Origin: Pseudomonas oleovorans subsp. oleovorans
GTDB lineage: Bacteria > Pseudomonadota > Gammaproteobacteria > Pseudomonadales > Pseudomonadaceae
DNA: 64,000 bases
Reading direction: 5' to 3'
Assembly: GCF_002197815.1 (NCBI RefSeq)
Contig: NZ_NIUB01000019.1
Location: 30,063 to 94,062, forward strand
How positions within the stretch are numbered: the first letter of the stretch is position 1; every line of letters starts with the position of its first letter. The notes under the pieces are model-generated. The model had not been told where the DNA came from, made no database searches, and saw only the letters and a program-made list of their open reading frames with translations. A program made the translations under genes and the position numbers. This document shows positions 54,793 through 63,930 of this stretch, piece after piece.

Positions 54793-55743
54793 ATGCAAGC
54801 AAGCAAAGCCAAACTGGGCATCAGCGCCTGCCTGCTGGGCGCCGAAGTCCGCTACAACGGTGGCCACAAACTGTCGCGCCTGTGCAGCCGCAGCCTGACC
54901 GAACACTTCGATTTCATCCCGGTCTGTCCCGAAGTCGGCATCGGCATGTCGATCCCTCGGGAGCCGATTCGCCTGGTCGGCGACCCACAAGCGCCGCGCG
55001 CCGTCGGCACCGTCGACCGCTCGCGAGACGTCACCGACGCCCTGGCCGCCTACGGCGAACGCATGGCCACTGAACTGCAGGGCATCAGCGGCTACATCTT
55101 CATGCAGCAGTCACCGTCCTGCGGCCTGGAGCGGGTCAAGGTGTATCAGGAAGGCGGACGCCCGAGCGAGCCGGGGCGCGGCATCTTCGCTGCGGCCTTA
55201 TGCGCGCGGCATCCGGATCTGCCGGTGGAAGAAGACGGCCGCCTCAATGATCCGGTGTTGCGCGAGAACTTCATCACCCGCGTCTATGCCCACGCCGAAT
55301 GGCAGCGTCTGTTGCAGCAAGGCCTGACGCGTCGCGCCCTAATCGCCTTCCACTCGCGCTACAAGTACCTGCTGATGGCCACCGACCCGCTGCGCTACAA
55401 GACGCTCGGACGCATGCTCGGCGACCTGAGCCAGCACGATCTGGGTGAGCTGGCGCCGCGCTATTTCAGCGAGCTGATGAGCGCGCTGAAGAAATGCGCC
55501 ACCCGTGGCACCCACAGCAACGTGCTGCAGCACCTGAGCGGCTATCTCAAGCGTGCGCTCAGCCCCGCCGAGAAGCAGGAAATGCAGCAACTGATTGGCC
55601 AATACCGCGACGGCATCGTGCCGCTGGTGGTGCCGCTGACGCTGCTCAAGCACCACTTCCGCCGTCACCCGGATCGCTACATCGCCGAGCAAGCGTATCT
55701 GCAGCCGCACCCCGAGCCACTCAGCCTGCGCAATGCGCTGTGA
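54793..55743 (+). CDS. ybgA: YbgA-type DUF523-DUF1722 protein
   Basis: 316 residues. The N-terminal DUF523 starts KLGISACLLGAEVRYNGGHK, with conserved Cys residues, and PSCGLERVKVY follows. DUF1722 fills the C-terminal half (FHSRYKYLLMATDPLRYKTL). In E. coli ybgA adjoins phrB, as it does here, and it may be a sulfur-metal cofactor protein, function unproven. GAGG precedes the start. Confidence 0.88.
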   Translation: MQASKAKLGISACLLGAEVRYNGGHKLSRLCSRSLTEHFDFIPVCPEVGIGMSIPREPIRLVGDPQAPRAVGTVDRSRDVTDALAAYGERMATELQGISGYIFMQQSPSCGLERVKVYQEGGRPSEPGRGIFAAALCARHPDLPVEEDGRLNDPVLRENFITRVYAHAEWQRLLQQGLTRRALIAFHSRYKYLLMATDPLRYKTLGRMLGDLSQHDLGELAPRYFSELMSALKKCATRGTHSNVLQHLSGYLKRALSPAEKQEMQQLIGQYRDGIVPLVVPLTLLKHHFRRHPDRYIAEQAYLQPHPEPLSLRNAL

Positions 55744-55747
55744 TGCC

Positions 55748-56704
55748 ATGACCAGCGAAACCATCGCCGAAGAAGAAACCGGCCACGACTACCGCCAGGC
55801 GCTCGACGAGGGCTACCTGCCGATTCGCGAGGTGGCCCGCAGCACCGGCATCAACGCCGTGACCCTGCGCGCCTGGGAACGCCGCTACGGGCTGATCGTG
55901 CCCTACCGCACACCCAAGGGACACCGCCTCTACTCACCGGCCAACCTCGCACGCATCAACGCCATTCTCGCCTGGCTGGCTCGCGGCGTTGCCGTCGGCC
56001 AGGTCAAGGCGCTGCTCGACCACGAGCAGGTGCCGCAAGCAACCCACAGCGACAACTGGTCACGTCAGCGCAACGAGCTGCTCGGCTGCATCGTTCAGTT
56101 CAACGAGCGACGCCTGGATGATCGCTTCAACTCGGCACTGGCGCTCTACCCGGCCAGCACCCTGGTCGAACAACTGCTGTGGCCGCTGCTCGGTGAACTG
56201 CGCCAGCGCTGGCAGGGCCAGTTCGGCGCACGTGCCGAGCAGGTGTTCTTCCTCTCCTGGCTGCGCAGCAAGCTGGCCACCCGCATTTACCACTGCAATC
56301 GCCAGGTCGGTGGCGCGCCGCTGCTGCTGATCAACCTCGGCGAGGCACCGATGGAACCGGGCCTGTGGCTGTGCGCCTGGCTGGCCAGCGCCAGCGATTG
56401 TCCGGTGGAGGTCTTCGATTGGCCGCTGCCGACCAATGAACTGCTGACGGCGCTGGAGCACATCGCCCCGCGCGCCGTGCTGTTGTATGCCGAAGAAGCG
56501 CTGGATGGCGCCCTGGTACGCCGCCAGTTACCCCGTCTGGCCGAACAATGCCGGGTGCCGCTGCTGCTCGCCGGCCCCGCCGCTCACATTCACCGCGACT
56601 CGCTGACCAGCCTGGAGTCAGCCAGCGACCCGCTCGCCGCGCACGCCTGGCTGTTGCAACAGGGCTTGCTCGGCACCCAAGAGGTAACCCCATGCAGCAA
56701 CTGA
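55748..56704 (+). CDS. litR: MerR-family class II LitR-like regulator
   Basis: 318 residues from ATG 55748 (an ATG at 55733 adds five). The MerR HTH runs YLPIREVARSTGINAVTLRA through GHRLYSPANLARI. The C-terminal part has the fold length of CarH/LitR, but the cobalamin-binding E/DxHxxG motif is replaced by APMEPGLWL, so it is class II, not B12-dependent. In P. putida class II LitRs repress a light-induced photolyase/CFA cluster, with a LOV protein as sensor. Here it lies within the same cluster and should bind the TATACA-N12-TGTATA operators. Confidence 0.84.
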   Translation: MTSETIAEEETGHDYRQALDEGYLPIREVARSTGINAVTLRAWERRYGLIVPYRTPKGHRLYSPANLARINAILAWLARGVAVGQVKALLDHEQVPQATHSDNWSRQRNELLGCIVQFNERRLDDRFNSALALYPASTLVEQLLWPLLGELRQRWQGQFGARAEQVFFLSWLRSKLATRIYHCNRQVGGAPLLLINLGEAPMEPGLWLCAWLASASDCPVEVFDWPLPTNELLTALEHIAPRAVLLYAEEALDGALVRRQLPRLAEQCRVPLLLAGPAAHIHRDSLTSLESASDPLAAHAWLLQQGLLGTQEVTPCSN

Positions 56705-58128
56705 TGTGGTTTCGCAGCGACCTGCGCACCCAGGACAACACCGCCCTGAGCCGCGCCATGAGCAGCGGCGCGACCATCGCCCTGTATCTGGTCACGCCCG
56801 GCCAGTGGCAGCGCCATGACGACGCCGCGAGCAAGGTGGACTTCTGGCTGCGCAACCTGGCGGAGCTGAGCAAGGCCCTGGCGGCGCTCAATGTGCCGCT
56901 GCTGGTACGCCACTGCCACGACTGGAGCGAGGCGCCGCTGCAGGTCGCCGAGGTGTGTCATGAACACGACATCAGCGCCGTGCACGTCAACGAGGAGTAC
57001 GGCGTCAACGAAAGCCTGCGCGATCAGCAGGTCTGCGCTTACCTCGGCCAGCAGGCCATCGCCTGGCACAGCCATCTCGATCAGCTGTTGTTCAAACCTG
57101 GCAGCGTACTGACCCGCTCCGGCGGCTACTTCCAGGTCTACAGCCAGTTCCGCAAGGTGTGCTACGAGCGCCTGCACACGGCCCTGCCGGCATTGATCGC
57201 CCCACCGAAGGCGCAAACGCCGCTGGCCATCGGCAGTGAGGCGATACCCGAAACCGCAGAGGGTTTCGCCACACCCAGCGCCAGCCTGCGCCTGCTCTGG
57301 CCCGCCGGAGAGGAGGCGGCCCTGCAGCGCCTGCAGCGCTTTAGCGAGGAGCAGGTCAGCTACTACAAGGACGAACGCGACTTCCCCGCCAAGCCTGGCA
57401 CCAGCCAGTTGTCAGCCTACCTGGCCGCCGGCGTCGTATCGCCGCGCCAATGCCTGCATGCCGCGCTCGCCGCCAATCAGGGCGAGTTCGACAGTGGCAA
57501 CCCAGGCGTCGTCACCTGGATCAACGAGCTGCTCTGGCGTGAGTTCTACAAGCACACACTGGTCGGCTACCCACGGGTATCGCGCCACCGTGCCTTCCGC
57601 CTGGAAACCGAGGCGCTGCCATGGCGCCACGCCCCGGAAGACCTGGCCGCCTGGCAAGAGGGCCGCACCGGCCTGCCGATCATCGATGCGGCCATGCGCC
57701 AACTGCTGGAAACCGGCTGGATGCACAACCGCCTGCGCATGATCGTCGCCATGTTCCTGACCAAGAACCTGCTGATCGACTGGCGCGAGGGCGAGCGCTT
57801 CTTCATGCGCCACCTGATCGATGGCGACCTGGCGGCGAACAACGGCGGCTGGCAATGGAGCGCCTCCACTGGCACCGATGCAGCGCCGTACTTCCGCATT
57901 TTCAACCCGATCAGCCAGTCGCAGAAGTTCGATCCCGAAGGCCAGTTCATTCGCCAGTGGGTGCCGGAACTGGCCGGCCTGAACAAGCGCGATATTCATG
58001 ACCCGTCCGCACTGGGCGGCCTGTTCGCGCCCGCCGGTTACCCGCGCCCGATCGTCGATCTGTCGCGCTCGCGTGAACGCGCGTTGGCGGCGTTCAAGAA
58101 CCTGTCTGCGCGGGAGGTTCCGGCATGA
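56692..58128 (+). CDS. phr: Deoxyribodipyrimidine photolyase
   Basis: 478 residues from ATG 56692, overlapping the regulator by 13 bases with GAGG upstream. LMWFRSDLRTQDNTALSRAM starts the photolyase antenna domain, and GWQWSASTGTDAAPYFRIFN with NPISQSQKFDPEG marks the FAD domain. It repairs UV cyclobutane dimers using blue light. Its position after LitR fits light-induced expression. Confidence 0.96.
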   Translation: MQQLMWFRSDLRTQDNTALSRAMSSGATIALYLVTPGQWQRHDDAASKVDFWLRNLAELSKALAALNVPLLVRHCHDWSEAPLQVAEVCHEHDISAVHVNEEYGVNESLRDQQVCAYLGQQAIAWHSHLDQLLFKPGSVLTRSGGYFQVYSQFRKVCYERLHTALPALIAPPKAQTPLAIGSEAIPETAEGFATPSASLRLLWPAGEEAALQRLQRFSEEQVSYYKDERDFPAKPGTSQLSAYLAAGVVSPRQCLHAALAANQGEFDSGNPGVVTWINELLWREFYKHTLVGYPRVSRHRAFRLETEALPWRHAPEDLAAWQEGRTGLPIIDAAMRQLLETGWMHNRLRMIVAMFLTKNLLIDWREGERFFMRHLIDGDLAANNGGWQWSASTGTDAAPYFRIFNPISQSQKFDPEGQFIRQWVPELAGLNKRDIHDPSALGGLFAPAGYPRPIVDLSRSRERALAAFKNLSAREVPA

Positions 58129-58547
58129 GTGCATTTCTTCACGACTTCGCCGAGCGCTTCGCCGCGCTGAACAAGGACAACCTCGATCTGCTCGGCGAGC
58201 TGTACAGCGATGACCTGCTGTTTCGCGACCCGCTGCATGAAGTGCATGGGCTGACAGCGCTGCGCCGCTATTTCGCCGAACTCTACGCCAACGTCGAGGC
58301 GCTGCGTTTCGAGTTCCACGGCTTCGATCAGGTCGCCAAAGGTGAGGGCTACCTGCGCTGGACCATGCGTTATCGCCACCCACGCCTACGTGGCGGCGAG
58401 GAAATCGCCGTCGAAGGCTGCTCGCACCTGCTCTGGCGTGAGCGCGTTTATCAACACCGTGACTACTTCGATGCTGGCGCACTGCTCTATGAACATCTGC
58501 CGGTACTCGGCAGCGTGATCGCCTGGTTGAAGCGGAGGCTGGCATGA
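58125..58547 (+). CDS. SnoaL/NTF2-like protein
   Basis: 140 residues. FAALNKDNLDLLGELYSDDL and FRDPLHEVHGLTALRRYFAE match the SnoaL-like nuclear-transport-factor fold found in many LitR/ECF light-stress clusters. It overlaps phr by four bases (ATGA). No specific catalytic motif was assigned; it may be a small-molecule isomerase or binder. Confidence 0.8.
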   Translation: MSAFLHDFAERFAALNKDNLDLLGELYSDDLLFRDPLHEVHGLTALRRYFAELYANVEALRFEFHGFDQVAKGEGYLRWTMRYRHPRLRGGEEIAVEGCSHLLWRERVYQHRDYFDAGALLYEHLPVLGSVIAWLKRRLA

Positions 58548-59299
58548 AACGCATCTGGCTGACCGGTGCCAGCAGCGGCATCGGCGCTGCCCTGGCCGAA
58601 GAACTGCTCAAGGCCGGCCACCAGCTGGCGTTGAGCGCACGCAGCAGTGGCCCGTTGCAAGACTTTGCCACGCGCTATGGCGAGCAGGTACTGGTCGCCC
58701 CGGGTGACCTGACCGACGCCGAACAGGTGCGTGCCATTGGCCAGCGCATCGCCCAGCAGTGGGGCGCACTGGATTGCGTGATCCTCAATGCCGGCACCTG
58801 CGAATACGTCGAGGTGCGTCAGTTCGAGGCGGCGATGATCGAGCGCGTGGTCAAGGCCAACCTGTTTTCTGCCAGCTACTGCATCGAAACCGCCCTGCCG
58901 CTGCTGCGCCAGGGCAACCGCCCGCATCTGGTCGGTGTGGGCAGCTCGGTCACCTTCATGCCGCTGCCGCGTGCCGAGGCCTATGGTGCGTCCAAGGCCG
59001 CCATGCGTTACCTGCTGCAGACGCTGCGCATCGATTTGGCCAGCGAAGGCATCGACGTCACCCTGGTCAGCCCCGGTTTCGTCGACACCCCGCTGACGCA
59101 GAAGAACGACTTTCCGATGCCCATGCGCTGGCCGGTGGAGCGCGCCGCACGGCACATCGCCGAACGCCTGGACAAGCGCCCACACGAGGTCGCCTTTCCC
59201 ACTCCCTTCATCGCCGTGCTGAAACTGCTCGGCAGCCTGCCCAGCAGCCTGCAACTGGCCATAGGTCGCCGCCTGGCGCGCAACGAGGACAACGCATGA
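58544..59299 (+). CDS. Short-chain dehydrogenase/reductase
   Basis: 251 residues, overlapping the preceding gene by four bases. IWLTGASSGIGAALAEELLK is the cofactor loop and YGASKAAMRYLLQTL has the YxxxK motif. In related photolyase-linked clusters the SDR is next to flavoprotein and CFA-type genes, suggesting a lipid or retinoid-like substrate, but this is inference only. Confidence 0.87.
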   Translation: MKRIWLTGASSGIGAALAEELLKAGHQLALSARSSGPLQDFATRYGEQVLVAPGDLTDAEQVRAIGQRIAQQWGALDCVILNAGTCEYVEVRQFEAAMIERVVKANLFSASYCIETALPLLRQGNRPHLVGVGSSVTFMPLPRAEAYGASKAAMRYLLQTLRIDLASEGIDVTLVSPGFVDTPLTQKNDFPMPMRWPVERAARHIAERLDKRPHEVAFPTPFIAVLKLLGSLPSSLQLAIGRRLARNEDNA

Positions 59300-60543
59300 A
59301 AATCGCCATCGTCGGCAGCGGCATCGCCGGCCTGACCTGTGCCTACCTGCTCAATCGCCAGCACGACATTCAGGTGTTCGAAGCCAGCGACTGGATCGGC
59401 GGCCACACCCATACCGTCGACGTGCAGGTGGACGGTCGCAGCTACGCCATCGATACCGGTTTCATCGTCTTCAACGACTGGACCTACCCCAACTTCATTC
59501 GCCTGCTGGAGCAGATCGGCGTCGGCTTCAAGCCCACCGAAATGAGCTTCTCGGTCAGCGACCCGGCCACCGGCGTGGAGTACAACGGCCACGACCTCAA
59601 TACCCTGTTCGCCCAACGCAGCAACCTGCTGTCGCCGGCGTTCTGGGGCATGCTGCGCGACATCCTGCGTTTCAATCGCCAGTCGCTGGACGACCTGGCC
59701 AACAACCGCATCAGCGCCGACACCACGCTCGGCCAGTACCTCGACAGCAACGGCTATGGCCGCCGCTTCATCGAGCATTACATCGTGCCGATGGGCTCGG
59801 CCATCTGGTCGATGTCACTGGCCGACATGCTCGGTTTCCCGCTGCAGTTCTTCGTGCGCTTCTGCAAGAACCACGGCCTGCTCTCGGTCAGCGACCGGCC
59901 GACCTGGCAGGTGATCGAAGGCGGCTCGCGCAGCTACGTGGCGCCCTTGACCGCCAGCTTCGCCGAACGCATTCGCCTCAACTGCCCGGTCAGCCGCGTC
60001 GTCCGTGATCAGGATGGCGTCACCCTGCACAGCGCTGCCGGCAGCGAGCGCTTCGACAAGGTGGTATTCGCCTGCCACAGCGACCAGGCACTGGCCCTGC
60101 TCGATCAAGCCAGCGAGAAAGAAAGTGAAATCCTCGGCGCCCTGCCCTACGCCAACAACGACGTGGTGCTGCACACCGACACGCGCCTGCTGCCCAAGCG
60201 CAAGCTGGCCTGGGCCAGCTGGAACTATCGCCTGGGCGGGCCGCGTGAACAGATGGCGGCGGTGACCTACGACATGAACATCCTGCAGGGCATCGACAGC
60301 GACACCACCTTCTGCGTCAGCCTCAACCAGACGGCCGCCATCGACCCGAGCAAGATCCTCGCACGCTTCCAGTACGCCCACCCGCAGTACAGCCTGGCCG
60401 GCACGGCGGCGCAAGCGCGCTGGGAAGAGCTGCTCGGCGCGCAGCACACCTACTATTGCGGCGCCTACTGGGCCAACGGTTTTCATGAAGATGGCGTGGT
60501 CAGCGCACTGCGCGTAGCGCGTGCCTTCGGAGAGACGCTCTGA
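59296..60543 (+). CDS. FAD-dependent amine-oxidase-like oxidoreductase
   Basis: 415 residues. IAIVGSGIAGLTCAYLLNRQ then VFEASDWIGGHTHTV is the FAD-binding pattern of the amine oxidase/desaturase superfamily. The C-terminal AYWANGFHEDGVVSALRVAR is the FAD-closing motif. Overlaps the SDR gene (ATGA). The pairing with DUF1365 and a CFA-like methyltransferase is conserved in light or singlet-oxygen clusters and points to fatty-acid modification. Confidence 0.87.
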   Translation: MKIAIVGSGIAGLTCAYLLNRQHDIQVFEASDWIGGHTHTVDVQVDGRSYAIDTGFIVFNDWTYPNFIRLLEQIGVGFKPTEMSFSVSDPATGVEYNGHDLNTLFAQRSNLLSPAFWGMLRDILRFNRQSLDDLANNRISADTTLGQYLDSNGYGRRFIEHYIVPMGSAIWSMSLADMLGFPLQFFVRFCKNHGLLSVSDRPTWQVIEGGSRSYVAPLTASFAERIRLNCPVSRVVRDQDGVTLHSAAGSERFDKVVFACHSDQALALLDQASEKESEILGALPYANNDVVLHTDTRLLPKRKLAWASWNYRLGGPREQMAAVTYDMNILQGIDSDTTFCVSLNQTAAIDPSKILARFQYAHPQYSLAGTAAQARWEELLGAQHTYYCGAYWANGFHEDGVVSALRVARAFGETL

Positions 60544-61343
60544 TGCACAGCGCCCTGTACAGCGGCTGGGTGCAGCATCGCCGCTTCGCCCCGCGCGCCC
60601 ATGCCTTTCGCTATCGCATGGGTCTGCTGTACCTCGACCTGAGTGAGCAGGCGCAGCTGTTCGCCCTGTCAAAGCTGGCCGGTTCCGGCCGCTGGGCGCC
60701 ATTCGCCTTTCGCGAGAGCGACTACCTGCCCGAGTCCACCCGCCAGGGCGTGCCCCTGCATGAGGCGGTGCGCGATCGCGTGGAGCAGGCACTGGGCACA
60801 CGCCCGCAAGGTCGCATCTGCGTGCTGACGCAGCCGCGCAGCTGGGGCCTGGCGTTCAATCCAGTGAGCATCTTTTACTGCCATGACGCCGACCAGCGAC
60901 TGATGGCGATTCTCTGTGAAGTCAGCAATACGCCGTGGCGTGAGCGTTATCACTACGTGCTGCCGGCAGAGGGTGAAGGCCGCCATCAAGTCAGCGTGGA
61001 CAAGGCCTTTCACGTCTCGCCTTTCCTGCCGCGCGAGCTGCAATACCGCATGAGTTTCAGCGCCGTCGGCGAACGCCTTGGCGTGCACATGGCCGACTGG
61101 CAAGCCGATACCAAGATGTTCGATGCCAGCCTCAGCCTGCACCGCGAAGCTCTCGACCGCGCCAGCCTGCACCGCTATCTGCTGAGTTCCCCCTGGATGA
61201 CCGGCAAAACCCTGGCCGCCATCTACTGGCAGGCGATGCGCCTGCTGTTCAAGCGCATCCCGATTTTCGACCACAAGCCCGCGGAAGGCAGCTTCCGTGT
61301 AGCCCGCCCGCAAGCGAAGGACATGCCCCATGAAGAGCTCTAG
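60543..61343 (+). CDS. DUF1365 protein
   Basis: 266 residues. YSGWVQHRRFAPRAHAFRYR and LAFNPVSIFYCHDADQRLMA are typical of DUF1365, a family found next to flavoprotein and CFA-type methyltransferase genes, with unknown function. Starts in the upstream stop codon (TGATG). Confidence 0.88.
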   Translation: MHSALYSGWVQHRRFAPRAHAFRYRMGLLYLDLSEQAQLFALSKLAGSGRWAPFAFRESDYLPESTRQGVPLHEAVRDRVEQALGTRPQGRICVLTQPRSWGLAFNPVSIFYCHDADQRLMAILCEVSNTPWRERYHYVLPAEGEGRHQVSVDKAFHVSPFLPRELQYRMSFSAVGERLGVHMADWQADTKMFDASLSLHREALDRASLHRYLLSSPWMTGKTLAAIYWQAMRLLFKRIPIFDHKPAEGSFRVARPQAKDMPHEEL

Positions 61344-62604
61344 CCTGACCGCAACAAGAAGCCTGGTACGCAGTGGCAACGGCATTGGCGCCGGTCTGTT
61401 GCGGCGCGCCGTGATGCGCCAGCTGCAGAACCTGCACCACGGTCTGCTGGTAATTCATGAGGCGGGTGACAGCCTGCACTTCGGTAACCCCCAGGCTCAT
61501 CTGCGCGCCGAAATCACCGTGCATGACCCTGCGGTCTGGGGTCTGGTGGCGGGCAATGGCTCGATCGGCTCGGGCGAAGCCTACATACATGGCTACTGGA
61601 GCACGCCGGACCTGACTGCGGTGATTCGCATCTTCGTCGCCAACCTCGACGTGCTGGACGCCATGGAGGGTGGCCTGGCGCGCCTCGGCCGGCCGTTGAT
61701 CCAGGGCCTGCACTGGCTCAATCGCAACACCCGCAAGGGCTCGCGCCGCAATATCGCCGCGCACTACGACCTGGGCAATGACCTGTTCGAACAATTCCTC
61801 GACCCGACCATGATGTATTCGGCAGCCATGTTCGCGAACGAGGACGACAGCCTGGAGCAGGCGCAGCTCAACAAGCTCGAACGCATCTGCCAGAAACTTG
61901 CACTGCAGCCTACGGACCACTTGCTGGAGATCGGTACCGGCTGGGGCAGCATGGCCATCTATGCCGCTACTCATTACGGCTGCCGGGTGACCACCACCAC
62001 CTTGTCGCGCGAGCAGCACGCCCATACCGAGCGACGCATTCGCGAGCTGGGCCTGGAGGATCGCGTCACCCTGCTGCTGGAGGACTACCGCGACCTCGAT
62101 GGCCAGTACGACAAGCTGGTCTCCATCGAGATGATCGAGGCCGTCGGCCATCGCTTCCTGCCCACCTACTTCGAGCAGTGCGCGCGCCTGCTCAAGCCCG
62201 ACGGGCTGATGCTGCTACAGGCCATCACCATCCGTGATCAACGCTACGAGCAGGCCTGCAAGTCGGTGGACTTCATCCAGCGCTACATCTTCCCCGGCGG
62301 CGCCCTGCCCTCGGTGCAGAAGATGCTCGACGTGGTCACCCGGCATACCGACTTCAACCTGCATCACATGGAAGATTTCGGCCTGCACTACGCGCGTACC
62401 CTGCGTCTGTGGCACGACAACCTGCGTCACGCGCGGCAGCGCCTGGAGCAGTTGGGCTACGACGATTACTTCTATCGCCTGTGGGAGTTCTACCTCTGCT
62501 ATTGCGAAGGCGGCTTCCTCGAACGCACCATTGGCACCGCGCAATTGCTGCTGGCCAAACCGGCCGCACGCCCTGCGCCTCTGTTAGGAAACTTCGATGC
62601 CTAA
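61330..62604 (+). CDS. Cyclopropane-fatty-acid-synthase-type methyltransferase
   Basis: 424 residues. The SAM site is LLEIGTGWGSMAIYAATHYG (about residue 198-217), with SIEMIEAVGHRFLPTYFEQC and IFPGGALPSVQKMLDVVTRH also conserved in CFA synthases. Such enzymes methylate phospholipid acyl chains at double bonds; cluster context would also fit the furan-fatty-acid branch (UfaM-like), but I cannot separate the two. It overlaps DUF1365 by 14 bases. Confidence 0.86.
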   Translation: MKSSSLTATRSLVRSGNGIGAGLLRRAVMRQLQNLHHGLLVIHEAGDSLHFGNPQAHLRAEITVHDPAVWGLVAGNGSIGSGEAYIHGYWSTPDLTAVIRIFVANLDVLDAMEGGLARLGRPLIQGLHWLNRNTRKGSRRNIAAHYDLGNDLFEQFLDPTMMYSAAMFANEDDSLEQAQLNKLERICQKLALQPTDHLLEIGTGWGSMAIYAATHYGCRVTTTTLSREQHAHTERRIRELGLEDRVTLLLEDYRDLDGQYDKLVSIEMIEAVGHRFLPTYFEQCARLLKPDGLMLLQAITIRDQRYEQACKSVDFIQRYIFPGGALPSVQKMLDVVTRHTDFNLHHMEDFGLHYARTLRLWHDNLRHARQRLEQLGYDDYFYRLWEFYLCYCEGGFLERTIGTAQLLLAKPAARPAPLLGNFDA

Positions 62605-63124
62605 GCTGATCGCCAATGCCCTCCTGTTCCAGCTCGGCTGGCTGGTCTGCGTCTTTGCTGGCGACAGCCCCTGGCTGCTGGTGGTGGCAGTGATCATTGG
62701 CGTGCACCTGCTGTGGGTCAGCAGTTGGGCGGCCGAAGGCAAGCTGCTGCTCAGCGTGTTTCTCGCCGGCAGCGCGCTGGACAGTTTTCTGCTCAACCTC
62801 GGCGTATTCGATTTCGGCGAGGAGCGCCAGCTGATCCCCCTGTGGCTGGCCCTGCTCTGGCTGCTACTGGCCAGCACGCTCAATCACTGTCTGGCCTGGA
62901 CTGCCCAGCCCTGGTGGCGAGCCAGCCTGCTCGGCGCGGTTGCCGCACCGCTGTCCTACTACGGCGGCGCCAAGATCGCCGGCGTCACCCTGCCACTGGG
63001 TACCTGGCCAACCCTGGCCATTCTGGCGCTGGTCTGGGCCATGGTGATGCCGGTGCTGCACGGCTTCGCCAAACTCTATCGTGCGCAATACGAGCAGAGC
63101 CTGCGCAGCCGCCGCTCGGCCTAG
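62597..63124 (+). CDS. DUF2878 membrane protein
   Basis: 175 residues with about five hydrophobic segments (LLFQLGWLVCVFAG first). DUF2878 genes regularly end this kind of cluster. It overlaps the methyltransferase gene by eight bases and closes the operon. Confidence 0.82.
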   Translation: MPKLIANALLFQLGWLVCVFAGDSPWLLVVAVIIGVHLLWVSSWAAEGKLLLSVFLAGSALDSFLLNLGVFDFGEERQLIPLWLALLWLLLASTLNHCLAWTAQPWWRASLLGAVAAPLSYYGGAKIAGVTLPLGTWPTLAILALVWAMVMPVLHGFAKLYRAQYEQSLRSRRSA

Positions 63125-63136
63125 CCGATAGCCTCC

Positions 63137-63399
63137 GTAGGAGCGGCGCCTCGCCGCAAACCACTTCGGCTCGGGTTCGAAAAGCTTCGCCCCGGGGCGG
63201 GGCTCCTACGAAAAGCACAAATGCCCGCATGTGTAGGAGCGGCGCCCCGCCGCGAACCAGGCGGCGCGGCCCCAAAACGCTTCGCCCCGAGGCGGGGCTC
63301 CTACGAAAAGCACAAATGCCCGCATGCGTAGGAGCGGCGCCGCGCCGCGAACCAGGCGGCGCGGCCCCAAAACGCTTCGCCCCGAGGCGGGGCTCCTAC
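63137..63399. repeat. Three tandem copies of a family B palindrome
   Basis: GTAGGAGC starts at 63137, 63233 and 63328 (96 and 95 bases apart). Each unit ends in GGCGGGGCTCCTAC and is followed by CGAAAAGC. Units 2 and 3 are nearly identical. It fills the gap between the LitR cluster and the next gene. Confidence 0.9.
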
Positions 63400-63442
63400 G
63401 AAAAGCCCCGCGTATCCACTGCATGGCGTACACTGCCGCGCC

Positions 63443-63754
63443 ATGAGCCAGACCATCCCCCATACCCAACTGCCAACCGAACCCGAGATCAGTTGCAGCA
63501 CTTGCGCGGCTTGCTGCTGCCAGCTGGAAGTGATGCTGTTCGGCGATAACGACGTGCCGCAGCATTTGATCGATACCGACCAGTGGGGCAGCGAAGTGAT
63601 GCGTCGCCTGGACGACAACTGGTGCGCAGCGCTGGACCGCAACAGCATGCGCTGCACCATCTACGAGGTGCGCCCACTGATCTGCCGGGAGTTCGAGCTG
63701 GGTGCGGCCGAATGCCTGGAAGAGCGCCGGGGCATCGCTCAGGCCTATCGCTAG
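63443..63754 (+). CDS. YkgJ-family cysteine-cluster protein
   Basis: 103 residues. CSTCAACCCQLEVML at residue 16-30 and CTIYEVRPLICREFELGAAE with the later Cys residues match the YkgJ-like metal-binding (Fe/Zn) cluster family. Start ATG 63443. Function unknown. Confidence 0.84.
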   Translation: MSQTIPHTQLPTEPEISCSTCAACCCQLEVMLFGDNDVPQHLIDTDQWGSEVMRRLDDNWCAALDRNSMRCTIYEVRPLICREFELGAAECLEERRGIAQAYR

Positions 63755-63853
63755 CGGAGCGCACCGCGCACAGGCCAGAGGCACAATGAAAAAGACCGGG
63801 GCTTGCCTAATGCCAGTCAGTTAAGCGCTACAGCTTGACCTTCTGCGCGCTGA

Positions 63854-63892
63854 ATCGGGTAGGAGGCGGGGTCACCCCCGCCGTCCTCCCAC
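63854..63892 (-). ncRNA. Group II intron domain VI, 3' end of the intron
   Basis: On the minus strand the segment following domain V pairs GGGAGGA with TCCTACCC around a GC-rich inner stem, ending ...CCGAT at about 63854. This is the expected branch-domain hairpin and AY-type 3' end. The splice junction (63853-63855) is approximate. Confidence 0.75.
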
Positions 63893-63924
63893 ACCACCGT
63901 ACGTACGGTTCCGTATACGGCGGT
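63893..63924 (-). ncRNA. Group II intron domain V
   Basis: Minus strand: ACCGCCGTA pairs with TACGGTGGT (one G-U). A two-base CG bulge is on the 3' side, and a short TACG/CGTA upper stem closes a GAAC loop. The lower stem contains the CGC catalytic triad. This is the diagnostic domain V fold. Confidence 0.85.
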
Positions 63925-63930
63925 TCCTGC

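Noticed and set aside
63137..63399. CRISPR-like array
   Set aside because: The repeated units are whole palindromes 95-96 bases long with no unique spacers and no cas genes.
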